From positions 62,001-126,000 of the forward strand of contig NZ_CABVIY010000010.1 in NCBI RefSeq assembly GCF_902498195.1: DNA of 64,000 nucleotides, given 5' to 3'. Of the stretch, positions 9,065 to 16,771 are shown in pieces. The notes beneath the pieces were generated by a model that was not told the DNA's origin, ran no database searches, and saw only the letters and a list, made by a program, of their open reading frames with translations. Each line of letters starts with the position of its first letter. Positions within the stretch are counted from its first letter, which is position 1. The translations under genes and the position numbers were made by a program. The stretch comes from Pseudomonas fluorescens (GTDB lineage Bacteria; Pseudomonadota; Gammaproteobacteria; Pseudomonadales; Pseudomonadaceae).

Positions 9065-10856
9065 ACCCTTCAGCGCCGCCAGGGCCGTCGCGGCCGGCAT
9101 CGACTTTGCCGAACTGCAGGTCGGCCAACAGGGTTTGTTCTGGAACGAATACCGCCCGGAGGACGCCGCCTGCCGCCTCTGGCATTGGCGCGATGGCGTC
9201 GCGAAATGTCTGACGCCACCGGGTTTCAGCGTGCGCAGTCGGGTGTACGAATATGGCGGTGGCGCGTTTTGCCTGACGGACGACGGGGTGGTGTTCGTCA
9301 ACGAAGCGGACCAGCAACTGTATCGCCAATCGTTTCAGGGCGAAGCGCCCGAGGTGCTGACCACCGGTGTCTGCCGTTACGGCGACTTGCAGTTCGCCAG
9401 CGGCCAAGTCCTGGCGGTTGAAGAAAACCGCGACCGGCATCGGCTGGTGGCCATCGATCTGGCTGACGGCAAGCGCCATGTGCTGGCCGAAGGTGCCGAC
9501 TTCTACGCCGCCCCGACCCTCAGTCCCGATGTGCAACGCCTGGCGTGGATCGAGTGGAGTCGCCCGGATCAGCCGTGGACCGCCACCCGGTTGATGGTTG
9601 CCGAACGCCAACGCGACGGAGGCTTTGGCCCGGGCCGCTGCGTGGCCGGCGATGACGCTCAAGAGTCCCTGCAACAACCGCGATTCGATAACCGAGGCCG
9701 TTTGGGTTGCCTGACGGATCGCGGCGGCTACTGGCAACCGTGGCTGGAGTCGGCGAGCGGCCTGACCCCATTGCCGAGCGCGGCGGCCGATCATGGCCCT
9801 GCCCCCTGGCAACTCGGCGGATGCACCTGGCTGCCGCTGACCGACGATCGCTACCTCGCGAGCTGGACCGAAGGCGGTTTCGGCCGGTTGGGTTTGTGGT
9901 CAGGTGCCGTTGAAGAGTTTGCTGGCGACTACACCCGTTTCCGAAGCCTCGCCGTGGATGCTCAGTGCATTTACTGCATCGCCGCCTCGCCGGTCAGTTC
10001 CTCGGCAGTGATCGCCATCGACCGCCAGACCCGGCAGGTCAAGGTGCTTGCCGGCGGTATCGCACCCTTGCCCGCCGAGCAAGTCAGTCGCCCGCAAACC
10101 CTGTGCTATCCAAGCGGCGCGGGGCAGGCGCACGGCTTCTTCTACCCGGCCATGACGGGCGAGGCAAAACCGCCACTGGTGGTGTTTATCCATGGTGGAC
10201 CGACGTCCGCCTGCTACCCGATGCTCGACCCCCGCATCCAGTACTGGGCCCAACGCGGTTTCGCCGTCGCCGACCTCAACTACCGTGGCAGCAGCGGTTA
10301 CGGTCGAGCGTACCGGCAGGCGCTGCATTTGAGTTGGGGCGAGGTGGATGTCGAAGACGCTTGCGCGGTGGTCAGCCATCTCGCCGAACGCGGATTGATT
10401 GATGGCGACAACGCATTCATTCGCGGCGGCAGTGCCGGTGGCTACACCACACTGTGTGCGCTGGCCTTCCGCAGCGTATTCCGGGCCGGCGCCAGCCTGT
10501 ATGGGGTCAGCGACCCCGTCGCCCTGGGCCGGGCGACGCACAAATTCGAGGGCGACTACCTGGATTGGCTGATCGGTGATCCCGTGCAAGACGCCGAGCG
10601 CTATGCCGCGCGGACGCCGCTGCTGCACGCGGGCAACATCCGCGTGCCGGTGATCTTCTTTCAGGGCGAACTGGACGCCGTGGTCGTTCCGCAGCAGACC
10701 CGGGACATGGTCGAGGCGCTGCACAACAACGGCATTGCGGTCCAAGCCCATTACTACGCGGACGAACGCCATGGCTTTCGCAAGGCCGGCAACCAGGCCC
10801 ATGCACTGGAACAGGAGTGGTTGTTTTATCGGCGGGTGATGGATCAGCTGGACTGA
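9030..10856 (+). CDS. S9-family (prolyl oligopeptidase-like) serine peptidase of the pqq locus
   Basis: A 608-residue protein with an N-terminal beta-propeller-like half and a C-terminal alpha/beta-hydrolase half. The catalytic serine is about residue 468 in 'GGSAGGYTT', the aspartate about 549 in 'GELDAVVVP', the histidine about 581 in 'ERHGFR', and the oxyanion-hole motif is 'VFIHGGPTSA'. ATG 9030 overlaps the pqqE end by 35 nt with no strong ribosome site, which suggests coupling. A peptidase in this position is conserved in fluorescent Pseudomonas (called pqqM in some reports, recalled). A role in trimming modified PqqA or recycling peptide remnants is inference. No signal peptide is seen. 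Confidence 0.88.
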   Translation: MNEIHASSPKAEPFSAARAVAAGIDFAELQVGQQGLFWNEYRPEDAACRLWHWRDGVAKCLTPPGFSVRSRVYEYGGGAFCLTDDGVVFVNEADQQLYRQSFQGEAPEVLTTGVCRYGDLQFASGQVLAVEENRDRHRLVAIDLADGKRHVLAEGADFYAAPTLSPDVQRLAWIEWSRPDQPWTATRLMVAERQRDGGFGPGRCVAGDDAQESLQQPRFDNRGRLGCLTDRGGYWQPWLESASGLTPLPSAAADHGPAPWQLGGCTWLPLTDDRYLASWTEGGFGRLGLWSGAVEEFAGDYTRFRSLAVDAQCIYCIAASPVSSSAVIAIDRQTRQVKVLAGGIAPLPAEQVSRPQTLCYPSGAGQAHGFFYPAMTGEAKPPLVVFIHGGPTSACYPMLDPRIQYWAQRGFAVADLNYRGSSGYGRAYRQALHLSWGEVDVEDACAVVSHLAERGLIDGDNAFIRGGSAGGYTTLCALAFRSVFRAGASLYGVSDPVALGRATHKFEGDYLDWLIGDPVQDAERYAARTPLLHAGNIRVPVIFFQGELDAVVVPQQTRDMVEALHNNGIAVQAHYYADERHGFRKAGNQAHALEQEWLFYRRVMDQLD

Positions 10857-10877
10857 GCAGAATTTGCGGCGCCGCCA

Positions 10878-10949
10878 TTCGCGAGCAAGCACGCTCCCAC
10901 AGAGTCTGTGGTGTACACAAAACCTGTGAGAGCGGGCTTGCCCGCGAAA
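10878..10949. repeat. REPIN, family 1, after the pqq-locus peptidase
   Basis: Inverted REP pair ('ATTCGCGAGCAAGCACGCTC' and its partner) between two convergent genes. It probably serves as a bidirectional transcript end. Confidence 0.85.
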
Positions 10950-10973
10950 GCTATCTACCAGGCGGGGCCAGAC

Positions 10974-11132
10974 TCAACGCTTGGCGATGATGTACACCGC
11001 ATGCACGATCCCCGGAATGTAACCGCACAACGTCAACAGAATGTTCAGCCAGAACGCCCCGCCAAACCCTACTTGCAGAAACACACCCAACGGCGGCAAC
11101 AGAATGGCGATGATGATGCGAATAAAATCCAT
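10974..11132 (-). CDS. Pmp3/YqaE-family small membrane protein
   Basis: A 52-residue protein with two hydrophobic helices, 'IIIAILLPPLGVFLQVG' and 'FWLNILLTLCGYIPGIVHAVYII', and the hallmark 'LLPPLGVFL...GYIPGIIHA' pattern of the Pmp3 (UPF0057) proteolipid family, which affects membrane potential and cation tolerance. AGGAG lies 8 nt before the chosen ATG at 11132; an upstream in-frame start would add 10 unrelated residues. It appears to stand alone. Confidence 0.92.
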   Translation of the reverse strand: MDFIRIIIAILLPPLGVFLQVGFGGAFWLNILLTLCGYIPGIVHAVYIIAKR

Positions 11133-11216
11133 GGGGTCAGCTCCTGATTGAAGTCGGCTCATGCGAGCCCTACATGCAATCGACCTGTGCCGTTGGTCAG
11201 GGTTCAGCCCTTTTCC

Positions 11217-11537
11217 TCAGGCCAGTATTTCAAGCCCGTGTTTCTGGACGATGCTCAGCAACTTCAACGCCATGCCACTGGGGTGCTTGTCCCCGGCCTC
11301 CCATTGCTTGACCGTGGACGCGCTGGTGTTCAAGTAACGTGCAAACACCGGCTGACTGACATTGTTGCGCTCACGCAGCGCTTTGATCTGCTCTGCTGGA
11401 ATTGCGTCCGGGACGGTCGCAAGACAGGACTCATCGAACTCGCGCATGGTCGCCTTTGTTATTGCACCGATGGCAAACAAGGCACTGGCAGACTCGTGAA
11501 TCGACTCCGCTATTTCACTTTTGAATTTTTTACTCAT
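11217..11537 (-). CDS. HigA-like XRE-family antitoxin
   Basis: A 106-residue protein with a C-terminal helix-turn-helix: 'IKALRERNNVSQPVFARYLN' with 'SASTVKQWEAGDKHPSG', the Xre/Cro pattern of HigA and MqsA-type antitoxins. The N-terminal ~45 residues should neutralise the toxin. Its ATG overlaps the toxin stop by 8 nt (ATGAGTAA), so the pair is co-translated toxin first, as in higBA. It probably represses its own operon through the palindrome at 11908-11924. Confidence 0.88.
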   Translation of the reverse strand: MSKKFKSEIAESIHESASALFAIGAITKATMREFDESCLATVPDAIPAEQIKALRERNNVSQPVFARYLNTSASTVKQWEAGDKHPSGMALKLLSIVQKHGLEILA

Positions 11538-11886
11538 AACGTATCTCCACAAACTCCCTCATATCCAGCAAACGCTGGATTCCCATCTCAGACAGCCCTC
11601 CGGATGTCTTGGCTAATTCGCGCAAGTCGGCCAAGTGCCTCGGAGTGATATTGCTCTGATCCTTCTTGGCATAGAGAAACTGATACACCCAGTAACGGCC
11701 TCCCTTTGCCAAAAGAATCGACCGATGACGGTTGGCATTCAAACGTTTCTTCCAAACGTCACCACCCAGGTTATCAGCCTGGCCATTCAGCATTTCGGCG
11801 AACGCCTCCCGAAGCTCGTCATCACCGATCCATGCCTTCGCGGCCTGCATTGCAAAACGTTTTGTCTTGAACAGCCTTGGTGACAT
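11530..11886 (-). CDS. RelE/ParE (HigB-like) toxin
   Basis: A 118-residue basic protein. 'SILLAKGGRYWVYQFLYAKK' fits the RelE/HigB beta-sheet core and 'HLADLRELAKT' the C-terminal helix of the YoeB/HigB group, ribosome-dependent mRNA endonucleases. I chose ATG 11886 over 11892 because AAGG is about 8 nt before it. It precedes and overlaps its antitoxin. Catalytic residues of this divergent branch cannot be assigned by eye. Confidence 0.85.
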   Translation of the reverse strand: MSPRLFKTKRFAMQAAKAWIGDDELREAFAEMLNGQADNLGGDVWKKRLNANRHRSILLAKGGRYWVYQFLYAKKDQSNITPRHLADLRELAKTSGGLSEMGIQRLLDMREFVEIRYE

Positions 11887-11907
11887 TGGCATCCCTTCCC
11901 TGAAAAC

Positions 11908-11924
11908 ATACCACCCAGTGGTAT
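11908..11924. promoter_or_regulatory. Perfect operator palindrome of the toxin-antitoxin operon
   Basis: ATACCACCCAGTGGTAT is a perfect 7-3-7 inverted repeat located 21 nt upstream of the toxin start, where the -10 region or transcription start should be. XRE antitoxins of HigA type repress their own operons from such sites. Binding by this antitoxin is inferred. Confidence 0.7.
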
Positions 11925-12051
11925 GGAACTCAAAGCCAACGCCCCAACAAAGTTGTTACGCCAGCATCGGCACTCCTTGCCGACGCCCTGTAAAAAGCCA
12001 CTGATCCCGTCATGGCTCAAGCCGAAATTGCCTTGTGCAAAACCCAGCCAC

Positions 12052-12091
12052 AAAAAAACGCCCCACGCCAAAAGAATCAGGCGTGGGGCGT
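12052..12091 (-). terminator. Rho-independent terminator of the aminotransferase gene
   Basis: On the minus strand a 12-bp GC-rich stem (ACGCCCCACGCC paired with GGCGTGGGGCGT) is followed by seven T residues, about 50 nt after the aminotransferase stop. Confidence 0.92.
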
Positions 12092-12138
12092 GCGTTATAC
12101 CGCGAGACGGTTCGGGAATTCAGGCAGGGCGCGTCCGG

Positions 12139-13422
12139 TCAGACGGCGATTCCTTTGCGGCACTGCAATTGCGCCGTGCGCACACGGGAGAAGGCCCGGG
12201 CCAGGCGTAGCAGCATTTCGTCGATGTTGGCCTTGCTGACGGTCAATGCCGGGGTAAAGCGCAGGACGTCGGGTTGCGGGGCGTCGAGCAGCAAGCCTTC
12301 GTACAGCGCCGCCTTGACCACCGCCTCCGCGCAATCGTCGGACAGGGTCAGGCCCCAGAGCAGTCCTTGGCCACGCAATTCGCCGTGGCCATAACGATGG
12401 GATAAACGTTGCAGGCCTTCGCGCAGGTGCTGGGCGGTTTCCCCGATATGGTCGAGAAACCCTTTGTCCTGCACGCTGTCGAGCACGGCCAGGCCCGCCA
12501 TGGTCATCAGCGCATTGCCATGATGGGTGCCGCTCATTTCGCCGCTGTCGAAGCAACAGGCCTTGCCCCGCGCCAGCAAGGCCGCCAGCGGTACGCCACC
12601 GCCCAGGCCTTTGCCGAGCACAACGATATCGGCCCGTACGCCGTAGGATTGTTCGGCGAGCACGGTGCCGCAGCGACCGATACCGGTTTGCACTTCGTCG
12701 AGGATCAGCAGGATGCCAAGCTCCCGACACAGGCGCTCGACCCCTCTGAGGTAATGGGCCGTGGCCGGAATCACCCCGGCTGCGTTCTGGATCGGCTCCA
12801 GCATGATCGCCACCGTCCGCTCATCCACGGCGGCGTGCAACGCTGGGAGGTCGTTGAACGGCACAGGGCTGAAACCCGGAAGTTGCGGCTCGAATCGGTT
12901 GATCAGCGTCGAACTGTCTGACGCCGACATCGTCCCCAGACTACGGCCATGGCAGCCGTTGCTGGCAACGATGATCCGCGAAGCGCCGCCCCGGTGCTGC
13001 TGACCCCATTTGCGCGCCAGTTTGATCGCCGCTTCACAGGCTTCGCTGCCCGTGTTGAGCAGATACGCCTGGTCGCTACCGGTGCTCAGGCACAGGCGTT
13101 CGGCGAGGTTGAGCATGCCGCGGTTATGCAGGCCGAAGCCGGGATTGATCAGCGACCGGGCCTGCGCCGTTATCGCGTTGACCAGGGCCTTGGGGCTGTG
13201 GCCGAGGCTATTGGCCCCGCCGCCCTGGGAAAAATCCAGATACGCGCGATCTTCGCTGTCCCACAACCACGAACCCTGGCCGCGGACGAACACCTGCTGC
13301 GGCCGCTCGACACTCGGCATCAGACACTCGCTCGCCAGGATGTCATCCCCGGACGCAAAGGATGCGTCAGCCACCAGATCATCGAGGCTCGGTGAATGAC
13401 GGCGCAGGTTGAACAGATTCAT
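12139..13422 (-). CDS. Class-III (acetylornithine/ornithine-type) PLP aminotransferase
   Basis: A 427-residue fold-type I PLP enzyme. Visible are 'LLNTGSEACEAAIKLAR' (phosphate-binding loop), 'ILDEVQTGIGRCG' (Asp contacting the pyridine nitrogen) and 'VVLGKGLGGGVPLAAL' with the Schiff-base lysine. It transfers an amino group from an omega- or alpha-amino donor to an oxo acid, but the substrate is not evident. It is divergent from a LysR gene 170 nt away, the usual layout of a regulator and its target. An aminotransferase near the pqq locus of related strains has been called pqqI (recalled); a role in PQQ is not shown by the sequence. Confidence 0.88.
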   Translation of the reverse strand: MNLFNLRRHSPSLDDLVADASFASGDDILASECLMPSVERPQQVFVRGQGSWLWDSEDRAYLDFSQGGGANSLGHSPKALVNAITAQARSLINPGFGLHNRGMLNLAERLCLSTGSDQAYLLNTGSEACEAAIKLARKWGQQHRGGASRIIVASNGCHGRSLGTMSASDSSTLINRFEPQLPGFSPVPFNDLPALHAAVDERTVAIMLEPIQNAAGVIPATAHYLRGVERLCRELGILLILDEVQTGIGRCGTVLAEQSYGVRADIVVLGKGLGGGVPLAALLARGKACCFDSGEMSGTHHGNALMTMAGLAVLDSVQDKGFLDHIGETAQHLREGLQRLSHRYGHGELRGQGLLWGLTLSDDCAEAVVKAALYEGLLLDAPQPDVLRFTPALTVSKANIDEMLLRLARAFSRVRTAQLQCRKGIAV

Positions 13423-13578
13423 GGGTTCAACCCTCGCTTGAGGTTTTTTGCGTTACCTATGTAAACACCATCGAAGCAATCGCTATTCATCGCGTTCTGT
13501 GGCCCTGTAAGCCTTATGAATGCGGTTAGACTAGGCGCAGACACGGCGTTGAGCCATTTCGATTTCCGAGCATTTTCG

Positions 13579-13593
13579 ATAAGTATTACTTAT
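13579..13593. promoter_or_regulatory. Perfect palindrome over the LysR start codon
   Basis: ATAAGTATTACTTAT is a perfect 7-1-7 inverted repeat fitting the T-N11-A pattern of LysR boxes. It overlaps the ATG of the LysR gene, a position suited to autorepression, and faces the divergent aminotransferase. Function is inferred. Confidence 0.55.
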
Positions 13594-14521
13594 GGATTTC
13601 AAGCAACTGCGTTATTTCGTCGCGGTCTACGAAGAAGGCCATGTGGGACGCGCCGCCGAACGGCTGTCGATCTCGCAACCGGCGCTGTCCCAGCAGATCC
13701 GCCACCTCGAGCAGACTCTCGATGTCAGCCTGTTCGAGCGCAGCAGTAAACGCCTGTTGCCGACGCTGGCGGCCCACACGCTGTACAACCACGCCCTGCC
13801 CTTGCTCGACGGCTTGCAACGGGCCCGCGAAGCGCTGGGTAATTTCAAGGGCCAGGCGTTGCGCACACTGGCCATCGGTGTCCTGCAGACCGTGCACACC
13901 AGCCTGGTGCCGCAAATGCTCGAACGGGTGCGCAAGGCCCAACCGCATCTGGTGGTGCAGATCTATGAATTGACGGGCCTGGAGATCGAGCGACGCCTGC
14001 TCAATGGTTCGCTGGACATCGGCATCAGCTATTTGCCACCCCGGCAACCGGGACTGCACGGCGTGATGCTGTACGAAGATGAACTGACCCTTGTCATCCC
14101 GGCGGAGCATCCGTTGCGCGAATTCAAGAAAGTGTCCATGAAGCAGGCTGCCGAGCTGCCGATGCTGCTACTGGGCGAGGAGTTCCAGGTGCGGCAGATC
14201 TGGCAGGCGCAGCTGGCGAACCTGGGACGGCGGCCGCAGGTGCAGGCGGAACTGAACAACATGGCTGGGATTCTCGACAGCCTGCCGCACACGCGCCTGG
14301 CCACCGTGCTGCCCGGGCGCTCACAAAAGGCCCATGGCAATAAGGATTTGCTGTGGAAGCCGCTGAGCGAACCACGGGTGCCACTCAAAGTCGGATTGGT
14401 GTGTCGGGATGTGCAACGGCAACAGGCCTCGCTGGCGTTGTTGCGCACCTTGCTGGAAGAAGTGATGAATCAGCCGGATGAGCGCTTGAACAGCACGTCG
14501 GAACGGGATGGCCTGAGCTGA
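13592..14521 (+). CDS. LysR-family transcriptional regulator
   Basis: A 309-residue regulator with a typical N-terminal winged helix-turn-helix ('VAVYEEGHVGRAAERLSISQ', then 'PALSQQIRHLEQTLDVSLFER'), a linker helix and a periplasmic-binding-protein-like effector domain from about residue 90. It resembles the CynR/CbbR branch. It is divergent from the aminotransferase gene, its most likely target. No clear ribosome site precedes the ATG, and a palindrome overlaps the start, so expression is likely low and autoregulated. Confidence 0.92.
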   Translation: MDFKQLRYFVAVYEEGHVGRAAERLSISQPALSQQIRHLEQTLDVSLFERSSKRLLPTLAAHTLYNHALPLLDGLQRAREALGNFKGQALRTLAIGVLQTVHTSLVPQMLERVRKAQPHLVVQIYELTGLEIERRLLNGSLDIGISYLPPRQPGLHGVMLYEDELTLVIPAEHPLREFKKVSMKQAAELPMLLLGEEFQVRQIWQAQLANLGRRPQVQAELNNMAGILDSLPHTRLATVLPGRSQKAHGNKDLLWKPLSEPRVPLKVGLVCRDVQRQQASLALLRTLLEEVMNQPDERLNSTSERDGLS

Positions 14522-14542
14522 ATACTTTTTCGCGGGCATAAG

Positions 14543-14566
14543 AAAACCCCGCCGAAGCGGGGCTTT
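14543..14566 (+). terminator. Terminator after the LysR gene
   Basis: A GC stem (CCCCGC / GCGGGG with CGAA loop) flanked by A and T runs, 22 nt after the stop codon. Confidence 0.85.
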
Positions 14567-14715
14567 GCAGACTGTTTCCCTGACATCCATTTCACTCCGC
14601 CATCCTGGCAGAATCCTACGTGTCCGTGTTGTTGCTTTGCGCTTCCTGCGCTACGTCCATGTGAAGTAGATTAGCCGTGGATCCAATTCGCTACTATGGG
14701 AGAACAGCAGCACGT

Positions 14716-14750
14716 CATGTAAGAGAATGCTTACATGAGGTTACATTCTC
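14716..14750. repeat. Nested, mutually exclusive inverted repeats at the acyl-CoA dehydrogenase 3' end
   Basis: CATGTAAG (14716-14723) pairs with CTTACATG (14730-14737). Alternatively GAGAATG (14723-14729) pairs with CATTCTC (14744-14750), which overlaps the stop codon of the minus-strand gene. The two hairpins cannot form together. There is no T run, so a simple terminator is unlikely. Confidence 0.5.
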
Positions 14751-16527
14751 AGAACTGCGCCGCGTCCAGCAGAAACAGCGACTCACTGCCCGCTTTCACC
14801 GACGCACTCAACGAGTGGATGCGCGGCAACAGGCGGGCGAAATAGAACCGCGCCGTGCCCAGTTTACTCGCGTAGAAATCGTCCTGCGCTTCCTTGCCCA
14901 AGGCCGCCTTGGCCATCAATGCCCACATGTAGGCGTAAGCGGTGTAGCCGAAGGCTTGCAGGTACTCCACCGAAGCGGCGCCGATTTCATTCGGGTTGTT
15001 TTTCGCCCGGTCGAGCAACCAGGCGGTCAGCTCATCCAGCGTGGTCACCGCATCGTTCAACGGCTTGGTGAACTCCGCCAGGTCAGCGCTGGCGGTGGCC
15101 GTGAAGTGACGAATCTCGTCGGCGAACAGGTTGTAGAACGCCCCGCCGCTGCCGACGATCTTGCGCCCGACCAGGTCCAGCGCCTGAATGCCGTTGGTGC
15201 CTTCGTAGATCTGGGTAATGCGCACGTCGCGCACCAGCTGCTCCTGGCCCCATTCACGGATGTAACCGTGGCCGCCGAACACCTGCTGGCCGTGCACCGT
15301 GGTTTCCAGGCCGAGGTCGGTGAGGAACGCCTTGGCCACCGGGGTCAGCAGCGCCACCAGATCTTCCGCGCGCTTGCGCGTCGTGGCGTCTTCGCTGAAC
15401 TTGGCGGTGTCCAGTTGCATGGCCACATACGTCGAGAAGGCACGACCGCCTTCGTTCGAGGCTTTCATGGTCAGCAGCATGCGACGCACGTCCGGGTGGA
15501 CGATGATCGGGTCCGCCACCTTGTCCTTGTTCTGCGCGCCGGTCGGCGAACGGCTTTGCAGACGATCACGGGCGTACTCGACGGCGTTCTGATAGGAGCG
15601 TTCACCGCTGGCCAGGCCCTGGATGCCGACACCCAGGCGCTCGTAGTTCATCATGGTGAACATCGCCGCCAGGCCCTTGTTCGGCTCGCCAACCAGATAA
15701 CCCACGGCTTCATCGAAGTTCATCACGCAGGTCGCGGACGCCTGGATGCCCATCTTGTGTTCGATCGAACCGCAATTGGCCGGGTTGCGCGCGCCCAGGC
15801 TGCCATCGGCATTGACCATGAACTTGGGCACCAGGAACAGCGAGATGCCCTTGGGTCCCGCCGGTGCGTCCGGCAACTTGGCCAGCACCAGGTGAATAAT
15901 GTTTTCGGTCAGGTCGTGCTCACCACCGGTGATGAAGATCTTGGTGCCGCTGACCTTGTAGGAACCGTCGGCCTGGGGTTCGGCCTTGGTGCGGATGATC
16001 CCCAGGTCGGTGCCGGCATGCGGCTCGGTCAGGCACATGGAACCGGCCCAGACGCCGGCGTACATGTTCGGCAGGTACGCGGCCTTCAGCTCGTCGCTGG
16101 CGTGGGCGTTGATCGACAGGCAGGCGCCCGCGGTCAGCATCGGGTACAGGCCGAACGACAGGCTCGCGGAGTTGACCATTTCTTCGACCTGGGCCGATAC
16201 CGCCTTGGGCATGCCCATGCCGCCGTAGGCCGGATCGCCACCGACACCGACCCAACCGCCTTCAGCGTAGGTCTGGTAAGCCTGGGGGAAGCCGGCTGGG
16301 GTGGTGACGGCACCGTCCGCCCAGTGGCAACCTTCTTCGTCAGCCGCGCGGCTCAGGGGTGCGATGCTTTTGCTGGTGACCTTGCCAGCCTCTTCGAGAA
16401 TGGCTTCGACCGTTTCGGCATCGACGGTATCGGCCAGCGCCGGCAGCTCGGCCCAGAGTTTGGCGACCTCGAAGACTTCATTGAGGACGAAGCGCATATC
16501 GCGCAGGGGCGCTTTGTAGTCAGCCAT
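14749..16527 (-). CDS. Acyl-CoA dehydrogenase (large, PA0508-like)
   Basis: A 592-residue flavoprotein that introduces the alpha-beta double bond into acyl-CoA in beta-oxidation. It has the long ACAD architecture of Pseudomonas PA0506-PA0508, with 'MCLTEPHAGTDLG' (FAD/substrate loop), 'FITGGEHDLTENI' and the catalytic glutamate in 'YEGTNGIQALDLVGRK'. I chose ATG 16527 ('MADYKAPLRDMRF') because the two paralogues below begin the same way. Paralogues lie at 16772 and 22991 on the same strand. Chain-length preference cannot be read from the sequence; PA0508 is reported to favour medium chains (recalled). No fatty-acid regulator box was found upstream. Confidence 0.92.
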   Translation of the reverse strand: MADYKAPLRDMRFVLNEVFEVAKLWAELPALADTVDAETVEAILEEAGKVTSKSIAPLSRAADEEGCHWADGAVTTPAGFPQAYQTYAEGGWVGVGGDPAYGGMGMPKAVSAQVEEMVNSASLSFGLYPMLTAGACLSINAHASDELKAAYLPNMYAGVWAGSMCLTEPHAGTDLGIIRTKAEPQADGSYKVSGTKIFITGGEHDLTENIIHLVLAKLPDAPAGPKGISLFLVPKFMVNADGSLGARNPANCGSIEHKMGIQASATCVMNFDEAVGYLVGEPNKGLAAMFTMMNYERLGVGIQGLASGERSYQNAVEYARDRLQSRSPTGAQNKDKVADPIIVHPDVRRMLLTMKASNEGGRAFSTYVAMQLDTAKFSEDATTRKRAEDLVALLTPVAKAFLTDLGLETTVHGQQVFGGHGYIREWGQEQLVRDVRITQIYEGTNGIQALDLVGRKIVGSGGAFYNLFADEIRHFTATASADLAEFTKPLNDAVTTLDELTAWLLDRAKNNPNEIGAASVEYLQAFGYTAYAYMWALMAKAALGKEAQDDFYASKLGTARFYFARLLPRIHSLSASVKAGSESLFLLDAAQF

Positions 16528-16681
16528 GGCAAACCTCGCAAGATCTAATACAGGTGATTCACAGGAATGGTGCTTTGGATGTGTCGGAGTGTAACCCAAC
16601 AACTTTTGCGACACATAGGGTCAGCACATGACCAATTTGTAATTTTTAGTCATCGCTTGATACACAGGGAATCGTAAGAAT

Positions 16682-16761
16682 TGTAGGAGCTGCCGAAGGC
16701 TGCGATCTTTTGATCTTGCCATTAAAAGATCGCAGCCTCGTTACACTCGACAGCTCCTACA
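16682..16761. repeat. REPIN-like inverted pair, family 2 (GTAGGAGCTGCCGAAGGCTG type)
   Basis: Copies of the second Pseudomonas palindrome family (TGTAGGAGCTGCCGAAGGCT and partner CAGCTCCTACA, the right one partly decayed) lie between two acyl-CoA dehydrogenase genes. It can form a long hairpin including GATCTTTTGATC. Confidence 0.85.
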
Positions 16762-16771
16762 GGGGGCAGTG

